Assembly (NCBI GenBank): GCA_002294005.1
Contig: DBEH01000056.1
Span: 1-18,385 of the forward strand
Length of the DNA stretch: 18,385 bases
Direction: 5' to 3'
Origin: Firmicutes bacterium UBA911
Lineage (GTDB): Bacteria; Bacillota; Desulfotomaculia; Desulfotomaculales; Desulforudaceae
Translations under genes and position numbers: made by a program
Part shown: positions 1-7,419 of the stretch, piece after piece
Layout of the letters: every line of letters begins with the position of its first letter
Numbering within the stretch: the first letter of the stretch is position 1
The notes under the pieces: model-generated
What the model was told of the DNA's origin: nothing
Seen by the model: only the letters and a program-made list of their open reading frames with translations
Database searches by the model: none

Positions 1-1834
1 GGTTGTCGGCCGGGAAGCGGTAACCGGGCAAGGACTGCCGGGCGGCGTAGAGTTTCAACAACTCCTGGGCCATCTCCCGAACCGCTTCACGCACCCGTTT
101 CTTGGACCGGGCCCAGTCACTGCCTCCCAACCGGGAAAGCCGGGGCGTTTCTCCCTCCGCGCCGATGTACTTTTGCACCAGGCCCAGCTGGTCGGTCGGA
201 ACGTACAGTTTGTCCTCCCCCTGGTAGTTTATCAGGAGATACTCCCGTTTCACTTCCGCGATCTCCATCAGCACAATCCCGTGATAGCGGCCGATGCCGT
301 GGTTGACGTGCACCACAAAATCGCCGGGCGCAAGCTCCAGTTCATCCAGAGTCCGCCGCCGCAGCCGGTATGGCTCCCGCCGGTCTTGAAGCTGCTTGCC
401 GTAAAGCTCCTTTTCGGTAAGGACGCTCAGTCGGCTTTCGCCGATCTCGAAGCCTTCGTGCAGGCGCCCGACACCTACGGCTACCTGTCCGGGTTGGACT
501 TGGCCCAGCGCATGCGCTTGAAACACGGTCAGCCCGCTCTGGCGCAGGCTATTCATCAAACGCCGGGCCCGCTCACCGGTGCCCACCAGCAGGACTACGC
601 GCTGCCCGGCGGCCTGCCGCCGGCTGATTTCGCCAAGGGCGGCCCCGGCGCGGCCCAGGTTGGCGGGCAACTCCCGCACCTCGAACCGGACTTCGCGGCC
701 CGGGCCCGGGAAAGCCTTGACCCGGCCGAACAGTGAAAGATACACCGTTCGGAAAGGGGACAGCGCCGCAAACAGCCGCTCCCGGTCCAAGTACAGCCGG
801 GCCTGGCCGGGCAGCAAACGCCCTTGTTCCAGCAGGGCGGCGCAGCCGTGGATACGGTGCCGCGAGATGCTCTCGGCCGTCTCGGCCACCCGGTCCGGCT
901 CAGCCACCGCCACAATGCCGGCCTGACCCAGGTAGTCCCCCAGGGTCGCCGGCTGCGGGCGGAAGTAGGCCAGCAGGTCCTCAAGGCCCGGGGTGTGGCT
1001 CTTAGCGTCCAAGTGCGGCCGGATTTGTTCCAGCCACTCCTTGAGCCGGCGCGCTCCTTCGGTGTCGCCCCCTTGCAGCAGCCGCTCCAGTTGCTGCCGG
1101 TGCTCGCGTGTCAGGGCTTTGATCCCTGCTTCCCAGGCGCCGTCCTCCACCACCAACTCCGTGGCCGGCGCCACGGTCACCCGGTCGGTGGCGGCCAGGG
1201 AGCGCTGGGTTTCCGGATCGAAAGTGCGCATGGAGACGACTTCGTCCCCGAAAAACTCCATCCGCACCGGATGGCGGGCCGTGTAGGGGAAAAGGTCGGC
1301 GATCCCCCCGCGGATACTGAACTGCCCGGCCGTGTCGACCTGGGAAACAGCCTCATAGCCCATGGATGAAAGCCGGCCCCGCAGTTCCCCCGTTATCCAG
1401 GATTGACCGCTTTTCAGAACAAATATCCGCTCGCGCAGCAAGCCGGGCGGCGGCAGGAGGCGGGCCAGGGCGTCCACCGGCGCAATCACCACCGGGTTGG
1501 TGCCGGTAACCAAGGCCTCCAACCCCCGCATCCGACGCACCCCAATCTCCCGGCTGTAGGCCAACACCTGCGCTGGCAATAGTTCCCAGGCAGAAAACAC
1601 AAAAATCCCCCGGTCCGGCAGCAGGGTGACCAGGTCGTCCGCCATGACGGCCGCCTCCCGCTCGCCGGGGGTGATGACCAGAAGCGGCGCCGGATCACGA
1701 GCCAGAGCAGCACACACCAGCGCCTGATGGCCTCCGCCGGCACCGGCCACGTGCTGGCGCTGATAGCGCGCCAAACCCGATACGACGGTGCTCAAGACGG
1801 GGATCTCCCTTAGAAACTCCGCCAACCCCTGCAT
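1..1834 (-). CDS. mfd: Transcription-repair coupling factor Mfd, N-terminal 611 residues (runs off window)
   Basis: Mfd is a DNA translocase that removes RNA polymerase stalled at lesions and recruits UvrA. The frame is open from an ATG at 1834 to the window edge, so only the N-terminal part is present; the helicase motifs would lie outside. Visible parts are the UvrB-like N-terminal region (for example RGGIADLFPYTARHPVRMEF around residue 175) and the RNA-polymerase-interacting CarD-like domain, starting near residue 504 with GDFVVHVNHGIGRYHGI. The start is supported by GGGAG six bases upstream. Distal gene of the spoVG-glmU-prs-ctc-pth-mfd order typical of Firmicutes. The small sporulation gene fin (yabK), which lies between pth and mfd in Bacillus, is not visible in the 118-base gap. 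Family assignment is secure. Confidence 0.95.
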   Translation of the reverse strand, partial: MQGLAEFLREIPVLSTVVSGLARYQRQHVAGAGGGHQALVCAALARDPAPLLVITPGEREAAVMADDLVTLLPDRGIFVFSAWELLPAQVLAYSREIGVRRMRGLEALVTGTNPVVIAPVDALARLLPPPGLLRERIFVLKSGQSWITGELRGRLSSMGYEAVSQVDTAGQFSIRGGIADLFPYTARHPVRMEFFGDEVVSMRTFDPETQRSLAATDRVTVAPATELVVEDGAWEAGIKALTREHRQQLERLLQGGDTEGARRLKEWLEQIRPHLDAKSHTPGLEDLLAYFRPQPATLGDYLGQAGIVAVAEPDRVAETAESISRHRIHGCAALLEQGRLLPGQARLYLDRERLFAALSPFRTVYLSLFGRVKAFPGPGREVRFEVRELPANLGRAGAALGEISRRQAAGQRVVLLVGTGERARRLMNSLRQSGLTVFQAHALGQVQPGQVAVGVGRLHEGFEIGESRLSVLTEKELYGKQLQDRREPYRLRRRTLDELELAPGDFVVHVNHGIGRYHGIVLMEIAEVKREYLLINYQGEDKLYVPTDQLGLVQKYIGAEGETPRLSRLGGSDWARSKKRVREAVREMAQELLKLYAARQSLPGYRFPADN

Positions 1835-1928
1835 TCTTCACTCCCAAAAACCAAACACCGAGGTTAGTATACCCGTTTTTAAAAGGTCGAATAGATGTGA
1901 GTCTCTCCCGGCCAAACGCCGGCGGACC

Positions 1929-1957
1929 CCTAAAAGGGGGACAGTCCCCCTTTTAGG
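1929..1957. repeat. Perfect 29-bp palindrome (14-bp arms, 1-base centre) on the pth stop codon
   Basis: The left arm CCTAAAAGGGGGAC is followed by a single A at 1943 and then its exact reverse complement. The pth stop codon (1953-1955) lies inside the right arm. As RNA it would fold into a strong hairpin at the end of the pth message, with an A run on one side and a U4 run inside the stem rather than a U tail, so it is not a classical intrinsic terminator. It may work as a weak terminator or 3' stabiliser, or be a copy of a dispersed REP-like element. GGGGAC/GTCCCC palindromes are common in such elements. Confidence 0.7.
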
Positions 1958-2534
1958 CGGTGCCGCTTGCAGGCGTCAGCCGCCAGCCGTTGAAACGGCT
2001 CATGGCCTGATTAAGCCCTTCCCGGCACGCACACGCCACCGCCAGGGCCGACGTGTTTACGACTTCTTCGAGCCCCGGCTGCTCCTCGGGCCCAAACTCG
2101 CCCAGTACGTGGTCCACCGCCTCCCCGGTCTTTCCTATCCCTACGCGCAGGCGCCCAAATTCAGAACTGCCCAGGCTGTCGATAATGGACATCAAGCCCC
2201 GGTGCCCCCCGGAACCGCCCCCGGGCCGCAGCCGGATCCGCCCGAACGCCAGGTCGAGGTCGTCGCAGATCACCAGCAGGTCCGCCGGCCTCACCCGGTA
2301 GTGGCGCAGAAGGTCTCTAACCGCCGGGCCGCTTAGGTTCATGTAGGTCTGGGGCTTGGCCAGCACCACCCGGACCCCGTCCAGGCGACCTTCACCAACG
2401 AGAGAAAAACAGCGCCTGCGGGCCACTATTGTGCCCGCGGCGCCGGCGAGCCGGTCCACCACCATGAAACCGGCGTTGTGGCGGGTAGAACAGTATTTGG
2501 CCCCGGGGTTCCCCAGGCCCACGATCAGCTTCAC
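1953..2534 (-). CDS. pth: Peptidyl-tRNA hydrolase
   Basis: Pth cleaves the ester bond of peptidyl-tRNA released from stalled ribosomes and so recycles tRNA in the cytosol. The 193-residue length is normal. The N-terminal GLGNPG motif holds Asn9, and TRHNAG holds the expected catalytic His19. Asn66 lies in YMNLSG and the Asp pair 91-92 in ICDDLDL, followed by the RPGGGSGGHRG segment. The start is GTG, and the GTG overlaps the ctc stop codon (GTGA), so translation is probably coupled to ctc. The C-terminal codons run straight into the palindrome at 1929-1957. Confidence 0.96.
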   Translation of the reverse strand: MKLIVGLGNPGAKYCSTRHNAGFMVVDRLAGAAGTIVARRRCFSLVGEGRLDGVRVVLAKPQTYMNLSGPAVRDLLRHYRVRPADLLVICDDLDLAFGRIRLRPGGGSGGHRGLMSIIDSLGSSEFGRLRVGIGKTGEAVDHVLGEFGPEEQPGLEEVVNTSALAVACACREGLNQAMSRFNGWRLTPASGTA

Positions 2535-3178
2535 GGCCCGGTCTCGGGAGCGGGTGCCGGCGCTTGCCTGCCGGCCTCTTCCCCGGCTTCTGCCGGGGCT
2601 TTCTCCTCCTCACGGTGCGGCGCGACCAGGGTGACCACGGTTACGTCGCCGCCGGTTTCGAATCTCACGCCCTCGGGGACCTTCAGGTCGAACACGTGGA
2701 CGGCGTCCCCGATATTGAGTCCTGAGATGTCGACCTCGATGTGTTCCGGGATGTCGCGGGGCAGGCAGGTTACCTCTACCTGGCGGATCAACTGCTCCAG
2801 GCGGCCGCCCGCGGTCACCCCCGGCGCGCTCCCCGTCAGCTTCAGGTGGACGGACGCGGTCAGTTCCTCCTTCATCGAGATCTGGTGGAAATCGACGTGG
2901 AAGAACTCGTTTCTGTACGGGTGCGTGTCCACGTCCTTGATAATGGCGTCGTACTTTTTGGCGCGCCCCTTCTCCGGCTCCACCTTCAACCGGATGAGCG
3001 CGTTGCGCCCGGTCTTGGCCATGATGTCCTGAACCGCCCGGGTCTCCACCTCGATCGGCAGGCTGCCGACCTCTTTTCCGTAGAGCACCGCCGGGATAAG
3101 GCCGTTTTGCTTCAGCCGGTTCCGATAACCCTTACCCCGGCCCGCCCTGGGCCGGGCATGCAAATCAACAACCGCCAT
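2531..3178 (-). CDS. ctc: 50S ribosomal protein L25 / general stress protein Ctc
   Basis: This protein binds 5S rRNA in the central protuberance of the large subunit; in Bacillus the homologue Ctc is a general stress protein. The 215-residue form has the N-terminal L25 beta-barrel (roughly residues 1-95, with IPAVLYGKE and HVDFHQI) followed by the TL5-type C-terminal domain (about 96-190). It ends in a low-complexity Glu/Ala/Pro tail that is probably disordered. The start ATG at 3178 is preceded by AAAGGAGGA. Fifty bases separate it from prs upstream, and it overlaps pth by four bases, consistent with one transcript. Confidence 0.95.
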   Translation of the reverse strand: MAVVDLHARPRAGRGKGYRNRLKQNGLIPAVLYGKEVGSLPIEVETRAVQDIMAKTGRNALIRLKVEPEKGRAKKYDAIIKDVDTHPYRNEFFHVDFHQISMKEELTASVHLKLTGSAPGVTAGGRLEQLIRQVEVTCLPRDIPEHIEVDISGLNIGDAVHVFDLKVPEGVRFETGGDVTVVTLVAPHREEEKAPAEAGEEAGRQAPAPAPETGP

Positions 3179-3228
3179 ACGCGATATTCCTCCTTAAAGA
3201 CTACCAGTAATGTCCCCCGCGCCGTCAT

Positions 3229-4185
3229 CTAAACCGGGGTGTCAAAAAGCTTGCTGACCGACAGGTTTTCGTGGACCCGGATGACGGCTTCCCCAAGCAG
3301 GGGGGCGACGGACAAGACCTTGATTTTGGGCAGCATTCTTTCGGGCGGGATCGGAACGGTGTTGGTGACGATCACCTCCTCGATCGCCGAATCCCGCAGC
3401 CGGTCGATCGCGGGACCGGAAAGGACCGGGTGCGTGCAGCAGACGTAGACCGCCTTGGCCCCGTACTCCAGGAGGGCACGTCCACCCTCCATGATGGTCC
3501 CGGCCGTGTCGATGATATCGTCCAGGATTACGGCCGTCTTGTTCTGAACCGGGCCGATCACGTGGATGATCTCGGCCACGTTCGGCTCCGGGCGCCGCTT
3601 GTCGATCACCGCCAAGGGCGCCCCGATGCGCTCGGCCAGGTCCCGCGCCCGAACCACCCCGCCCACGTCCGGGGAGACCATTACCACGTCCTCCAGGTGC
3701 CGGCGGATCAAGTACTCAGCCAGGATCGGACCGGCCGGCAGATGGTCCACCGGAATGTCGAAAAAGCCCTGTATCTGACCGGCGTGCAGGTCCATGGCGA
3801 CCACCCGGCTCACCCCGCTCGCCGTAAGCAGGTTGGCCACCAGCTTGGCGGTGATCGGTTCCCGCGCCCGGGTCTTCCGGTCCTGCCGGGCGTAACCGTA
3901 GTAAGGCATCACGGCGGTGATCCGGCGGGCGGAAGCCCTTTTCAGGGCGTCGATCATCATCAGGAGTTCTATCAGGTTTTCGTTCACCGGGTGGCCGGTG
4001 GGCTGGATCACAAACACGTCCGCGCCCCGGACATTCTCCTGGATGCGGATCCGGATCTCGCCGTCCGAGAACCGCGACGTCTGGGAGGCCCCCAGCGGCA
4101 CCCCGAGGTAGTGGCAGATCTCGACCGCCAGGGCCGGGTTGGCATTTCCGGTGAAGATTTTCAGCTTCTTGTGGCGCGAGAACAT
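3229..4185 (-). CDS. prs: Ribose-phosphate pyrophosphokinase (PRPP synthetase)
   Basis: This cytosolic enzyme makes PRPP from ribose 5-phosphate and ATP for nucleotide, histidine and tryptophan synthesis. The 318-residue length is standard for class I enzymes. Visible motifs are the RQDRK ATP-binding region (about 100-104), DLHAGQIQGFF with a conserved His at 134, the catalytic flexible-loop segment DKRRPE near 195-200, and the PRPP loop AVILDDIIDTAGT (218-230). The start ATG at 4185 has GGAGGG seven bases upstream. Only 21 bases separate it from the glmU stop, so the two genes are almost certainly cotranscribed. Confidence 0.97.
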   Translation of the reverse strand: MFSRHKKLKIFTGNANPALAVEICHYLGVPLGASQTSRFSDGEIRIRIQENVRGADVFVIQPTGHPVNENLIELLMMIDALKRASARRITAVMPYYGYARQDRKTRAREPITAKLVANLLTASGVSRVVAMDLHAGQIQGFFDIPVDHLPAGPILAEYLIRRHLEDVVMVSPDVGGVVRARDLAERIGAPLAVIDKRRPEPNVAEIIHVIGPVQNKTAVILDDIIDTAGTIMEGGRALLEYGAKAVYVCCTHPVLSGPAIDRLRDSAIEEVIVTNTVPIPPERMLPKIKVLSVAPLLGEAVIRVHENLSVSKLFDTPV

Positions 4186-4206
4186 CGCGATCCCTCCGTT
4201 GGGTTT

Positions 4207-5604
4207 CTAGTCGCTGGTTTGCCGGTCGTCCTTTTCGGCGTGCCTCACCCGGGTCTCCCAGTTCGGGATATTTTTCTGCTCGCTCCTGGCCACCCCCAGC
4301 GCGCCGGGGGGCACGTCCCGGCGGATGGTGGAGCCGGCCCCGACATAGGCGCCGCGGCCGACGGTCACCGGCGCCACCAGGTTGGTGTTGCTACCGATGA
4401 AGGCGCCGTCCTCAATCACCGTTGTCCATTTCTTCTTCCCGTCGTAATTGCAGGTAATCGTGCCCGCGCCGACGTTCACCTTTTCCCCGATTACGGCGTC
4501 GCCCACATAAGAAAGGTGGGGAATCTTGCTTCCGGTCCCCACCACCGCGTTTTTGATTTCTACGAAGTCACCGATTTTGACCCCGGCCCCGATCTCGCAG
4601 CCGGGGCGGATGTAAGCGAACGGGCCGACCGTGCTGCGCTCGCCGACGGTGGACTCCAGCACCACGGCGTACTGCACCGTTACCCGGTCGCCCAGGCGGG
4701 CGCGCACCAGGCGGGTATTCGGGCCGATTTCGCACTCCTCGCCGACCACGCTGTCCCCCTCAATGAAGGTAAAGGGGTGAATCACCGTGTCCTTAGCGAT
4801 ACGGGCGGCACGGTCGATGTAAGTCGAGGACGGATCGACGATGGTCACACCCTGGTCCATCCAGTAGCCGAGCACGGCGGACCGGACCAGCCTTTCGGCT
4901 TCCGCCAGTTGGCGCCGGTCGTTGATCCCGTAAATCTCGACCGGATCCGCCACCGGGCAGGTCCCAATCAAAAAACCCTTGTCCCGATAAACGGCCAGGG
5001 CATCGGGCAGATAATACTCTCCCTGGCGGTTGTCGGCCGAAATCCCGCGCAAGCACTCAAACAATCCGCCGGCCGTGAAGCAAAATACGCCGGTGCTTAT
5101 TTCCCTGACGGCCAATTCCTCCGGGGTGCCGTCCGCCTGCTCAACGATCCGGATAAACCGCCCGGCGGGGTCACGAATGACCCGCCCATATCCGGTGGGA
5201 TCGTTCAGAAAAGCGGTCAGTACGGTCGCCGCCGCACTCGAGTCCCGGTGCCGGGCCACCAGTCCGGAAAGGGTGCCTGCACGCAAGAGCGGGGTGTCCC
5301 CGCAGACCACCAGCACGTGCCCCCGATGCCCCGCAAGCCTTTCCTCGGCCTGCAATACAGCGTGGGCGGTGCCCAACTGCGGCTCCTGAACGACCGTTTC
5401 ACCGCCCAGTTCATTGACCACGGCGGCGACTTCGTCGTGACCGTAGCCCGTGATCACGATAATCCGGTGCGCACCGGCCTCCCGCGCCGCCTCCATGACG
5501 TGCGCGATCATGGGCCTGCCGGCCACATGGTGAAGAACCTTGGGGCGGCGCGACTTCATCCGGGTACCCTTGCCGGCCGCCAGCACGACCGCCGCTAGAT
5601 CCAT
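4207..5604 (-). CDS. glmU: Bifunctional N-acetylglucosamine-1-phosphate uridyltransferase / glucosamine-1-phosphate acetyltransferase
   Basis: GlmU makes UDP-N-acetylglucosamine for peptidoglycan by acetylating glucosamine 1-phosphate and then adding UMP. The N-terminal nucleotidyltransferase has LAAGKGTRM (8-16) with the following PK pair, and CGDTPLL near residue 100. The C-terminal left-handed beta-helix is formed by hexapeptide repeats from about 250 to 440 and includes IPHLSYVGD, which holds the expected acetyltransfer His, and GAGTITCNYDG. The length of 465 residues is normal. The ATG has CAGGGGG upstream. The 222-base gap to spoVG contains the spoVG terminator, so glmU may have its own promoter, but I could not identify a convincing one. 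Confidence 0.97.
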   Translation of the reverse strand: MDLAAVVLAAGKGTRMKSRRPKVLHHVAGRPMIAHVMEAAREAGAHRIIVITGYGHDEVAAVVNELGGETVVQEPQLGTAHAVLQAEERLAGHRGHVLVVCGDTPLLRAGTLSGLVARHRDSSAAATVLTAFLNDPTGYGRVIRDPAGRFIRIVEQADGTPEELAVREISTGVFCFTAGGLFECLRGISADNRQGEYYLPDALAVYRDKGFLIGTCPVADPVEIYGINDRRQLAEAERLVRSAVLGYWMDQGVTIVDPSSTYIDRAARIAKDTVIHPFTFIEGDSVVGEECEIGPNTRLVRARLGDRVTVQYAVVLESTVGERSTVGPFAYIRPGCEIGAGVKIGDFVEIKNAVVGTGSKIPHLSYVGDAVIGEKVNVGAGTITCNYDGKKKWTTVIEDGAFIGSNTNLVAPVTVGRGAYVGAGSTIRRDVPPGALGVARSEQKNIPNWETRVRHAEKDDRQTSD

Positions 5605-5794
5605 TTAAACCCCCTGCGTGATCAGGCCCGGGTAACCGATGGCCGATCATCCGGCGTTCGCCCCGAGACCGGCCCCGGAACTCCCTGAACCGCCCGGGAC
5701 CTGGCTGGTCCGCTCTCGGAAAAAGCCGGTCCGGACCAATTGAAAGGTTGTATGCCCGGTATTTATTCAACGAAAACGAGGTGATTCCTTTCCC

Positions 5795-5818
5795 AAAAAA
5801 ATGGAACACGCCCGTTCC
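5795..5818 (-). terminator. Intrinsic terminator after spoVG
   Basis: Read on the minus strand, stem GGAACG, loop GGCG and stem TGTTCC (one G-T pair) are followed by A and seven consecutive T. It begins nine bases past the spoVG stop. This is a textbook Rho-independent shape, so much of the spoVG transcript should stop here rather than continue into glmU. The rest of the spacer (5605-5794) is GC-rich and contains a perfect 10-bp palindrome GGTCCGGACC at 5728-5737; I see no gene in it. Confidence 0.8.
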
Positions 5819-5826
5819 GTGAGGGG

Positions 5827-6093
5827 TTAGAATTCAACGGCATCCCGCTGCTCGTAGGCTTCCAGCACCGCATCCTGGATGCGGGCGCGCGCGGAGGCGT
5901 TAATCGGGTGGGCGATGTCCCGGAACTCACCGGTGGGGGTCCTGCGGCTGGGCATCGCCACAAACAATCCGTTCTGGCCCTCGACGATTTTGATGTCGTG
6001 CACCACGAAAGCGTCGTCCAGGGTAACCGACACAATCGCCTTCATTTTACCCTCGCCTAAGACTTTGCGTATCCGAACGTCAGTGGCCTCCAC
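5827..6093 (-). CDS. spoVG: SpoVG family regulator
   Basis: SpoVG is a small nucleic-acid-binding regulator that affects septation and sporulation in Firmicutes. The family signatures are clear: TDVRIRK near the start, MKAIVSVTLDDAFVVHDIK, NGLFVAMPSRRTPTGEFRDI and AHPIN. The frame is open from a GTG at 6105, but I prefer the GTG at 6093 because the family begins with Met-Glu-x-Thr-Asp and because GGAAGGTGG then sits about eight bases upstream. That gives 88 residues, a normal length. The gene has its own terminator 3' and a possible 45-codon ORF upstream. Confidence 0.95.
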   Translation of the reverse strand: MEATDVRIRKVLGEGKMKAIVSVTLDDAFVVHDIKIVEGQNGLFVAMPSRRTPTGEFRDIAHPINASARARIQDAVLEAYEQRDAVEF

Positions 6094-6156
6094 GCTGTTC
6101 ACCACCTTCCAAAGCGGCTGGAAACCCCGTCCGGGTTCCCGAACCCGGCGTGAAAA

Positions 6157-6294
6157 TCACTCCCTTAAAGCTCTTTTTCGGCGCCAAGCGCCGATATCCT
6201 GCCTGGTTAGCAATTTTTTCCCCTTCGACGCCACGCCGGCGATAGTGGCGGCGTCAATGTCACCACCGCTTAAGACCCCAGCCACCTCATTCAT
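6157..6294 (-). CDS. Possible small 45-residue protein upstream of spoVG
   Basis: An ATG at 6294 opens a 45-codon frame on the same strand as spoVG, ending 63 bases before its start. AAGGGGAG lies just before the ATG (about three bases from the GGGG core), which is tight; an in-frame GTG at 6285 would have better spacing. The product begins MNEVAGVLSGGDIDAATIAG and ends in a very basic tail (LLTRQDIGAWRRKRALRE). There is no signal peptide, membrane segment or family I recognise. It could be a genuine small protein, a translated leader controlling spoVG, or chance coding in a GC-rich leader. Confidence 0.35.
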   Translation of the reverse strand: MNEVAGVLSGGDIDAATIAGVASKGKKLLTRQDIGAWRRKRALRE

Positions 6295-6322
6295 TCTCCC
6301 CTTGGAACGGCAAAATGATTTA

Positions 6323-6350
6323 TTGCAAAAATAACAAAAAATAATATAAT
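6323..6350 (+). promoter_or_regulatory. Sigma-A-type promoter of the LysR gene
   Basis: TTGCAA at 6323-6328 and a perfect TATAAT at 6345-6350 are separated by 16 bases in a strongly AT-rich stretch that stands out from the surrounding GC-rich DNA. Initiation would be expected near 6356-6358, about 27 bases before the GTG start at 6384. The same AT-rich interval must also serve the divergent spoVG side. Confidence 0.75.
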
Positions 6351-6351
6351 A

Positions 6352-6382
6352 AAGACAACCAGTTGACGAGAGAGGTTGTCTT
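6352..6382 (+). promoter_or_regulatory. 9-bp inverted repeat at the LysR transcription start (probable operator)
   Basis: AAGACAACC (6352-6360) is repeated in exact inverted form as GGTTGTCTT (6374-6382) with a 13-base spacer. It directly follows the -10 box and ends one base before the GTG start codon. The predicted transcription start falls within the left arm, so a DNA operator for autoregulation is more likely than an RNA hairpin. If transcription starts earlier, the right arm would abut the GAGAGG ribosome site. Confidence 0.55.
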
Positions 6383-6383
6383 C

Positions 6384-7265
6384 GTGAATCTAAGCTACCT
6401 CGAAACTTTTGTTATGGTCGCCAAACACAAGGGCTTCTCAAGGGCCGCCAAGGCCTTGAGCCTTACCCAACCCGCGGTGAGCAAGCACATTTCCCTGCTC
6501 GAGGCCTACTACGGCACCAAACTGGTCGACCGCACCAGCCGGCGCGTCGAACTGACCGACGCCGGCATTGTGCTCTACCATTTTGCCGGCCGGATCATCT
6601 CGACCGTGGAGCGCGCGAAGGAGGAAATCGCCTCCTTTTCCGAAGAGGTCAAGGGCCGGTTGAACATCGGGGCGAGCACCATCCCCGGGCATTACATCCT
6701 GCCCCGGACGCTCAGCGAGTTCAAAAAAGAGTACCCCCTGGTGAACGTTTCCCTGGAAGTGAGCAATACCGGCAAGGTAATCAACCGGCTCCGGGATGAA
6801 GCCATCCAGGTCGGGGTCATCGGCGCCCCCGTGAACAGCCCCGAGATCAACTGTACCGAGTTCACCAGCGACGAAGTGGTTCTGATCTTGCCGGCCGGCC
6901 ACCCGCTGGCCGAACGCAAGGAGCTGATCACCAACGACCTTGTCGGCGAAAAGGTCGTGGTGCGGGAAAGCGACTCGGGCACCCGGCGCATCGTAGAGGA
7001 GAAACTGGCCGCGGCCGGCGTTCCCTTCGACAGCCTGCAGGTGGCAGGAGAATTCGGCAGCACCGAAGCCGTGCTGGCCGGCGTGGAGGCGGGACTGGGA
7101 GCTTCCTTCGTCTCCCGCTGGGCCGCGGAAAAAGCGGCGACCGAAGGCCGGGTCGCACTCCGCACATTACAAGATTTGCGCTTCTCGCGCAGCCTGTACC
7201 TCATCTACCCCCGGGACCGCAGCCTCTCCAGACCCGCCCGTGCTTTCCTTTCGTTCATTAAGTAA
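6384..7265 (+). CDS. LysR-family regulator, selenium-metabolism-associated type
   Basis: A LysR-type transcription factor of 293 residues with an N-terminal winged helix-turn-helix (FSRAAKALSLTQPAVSKHIS, about residues 18-37) and a two-lobed effector-binding domain from about residue 85 (GRLNIGASTIPGHYILP). The GTG at 6384 fits the family start (LSYLETF) and has GAGAGG about eight bases upstream; a TTG at 6363 would add seven untypical residues. It lies upstream of the tRNA, YedE and YedF genes on the same strand. A LysR subfamily linked to selenium metabolism is known beside such genes, and this protein resembles it. The subfamily assignment is inference; the LysR call is secure. Confidence 0.88.
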   Translation: MNLSYLETFVMVAKHKGFSRAAKALSLTQPAVSKHISLLEAYYGTKLVDRTSRRVELTDAGIVLYHFAGRIISTVERAKEEIASFSEEVKGRLNIGASTIPGHYILPRTLSEFKKEYPLVNVSLEVSNTGKVINRLRDEAIQVGVIGAPVNSPEINCTEFTSDEVVLILPAGHPLAERKELITNDLVGEKVVVRESDSGTRRIVEEKLAAAGVPFDSLQVAGEFGSTEAVLAGVEAGLGASFVSRWAAEKAATEGRVALRTLQDLRFSRSLYLIYPRDRSLSRPARAFLSFIK

Positions 7266-7362
7266 AACAAAGCTCCGCTACCAGCAACCGGACCCACCCA
7301 TCCTCTTGAATGTCGCCACCAGCAATAACTTCTTTTTATGGCTGCCATAAGAGGATTTCATC

Positions 7363-7391
7363 TTTACCTGCCGAAAGCCTGAAACTAAATG
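7363..7391 (+). promoter_or_regulatory. Weak candidate promoter for the tRNA
   Basis: TTTACC (7363-7368) and TAAATG (7386-7391) have an ideal 17-base spacing and would start transcription about 20 bases before the tRNA. Both boxes are poor matches to consensus. I see no better candidate in 7266-7419, which otherwise holds no gene. Confidence 0.25.
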
Positions 7392-7419
7392 GGGAGGTGA
7401 GTATTGAGAAATCCCGCAT

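Noticed and set aside
3271..5598. A 775-codon open frame on the plus strand
   Set aside because: It is antisense to prs and glmU, both with full motif sets; the product is rich in His, Asp, Gly, Arg and Pro, as expected from a mirror frame of GC-rich genes.
6295..6362. A sigma-H-type promoter for the spoVG side in the divergent region
   Set aside because: GAAT-like motifs occur, but none has a properly spaced -35 partner; no confident promoter could be chosen.
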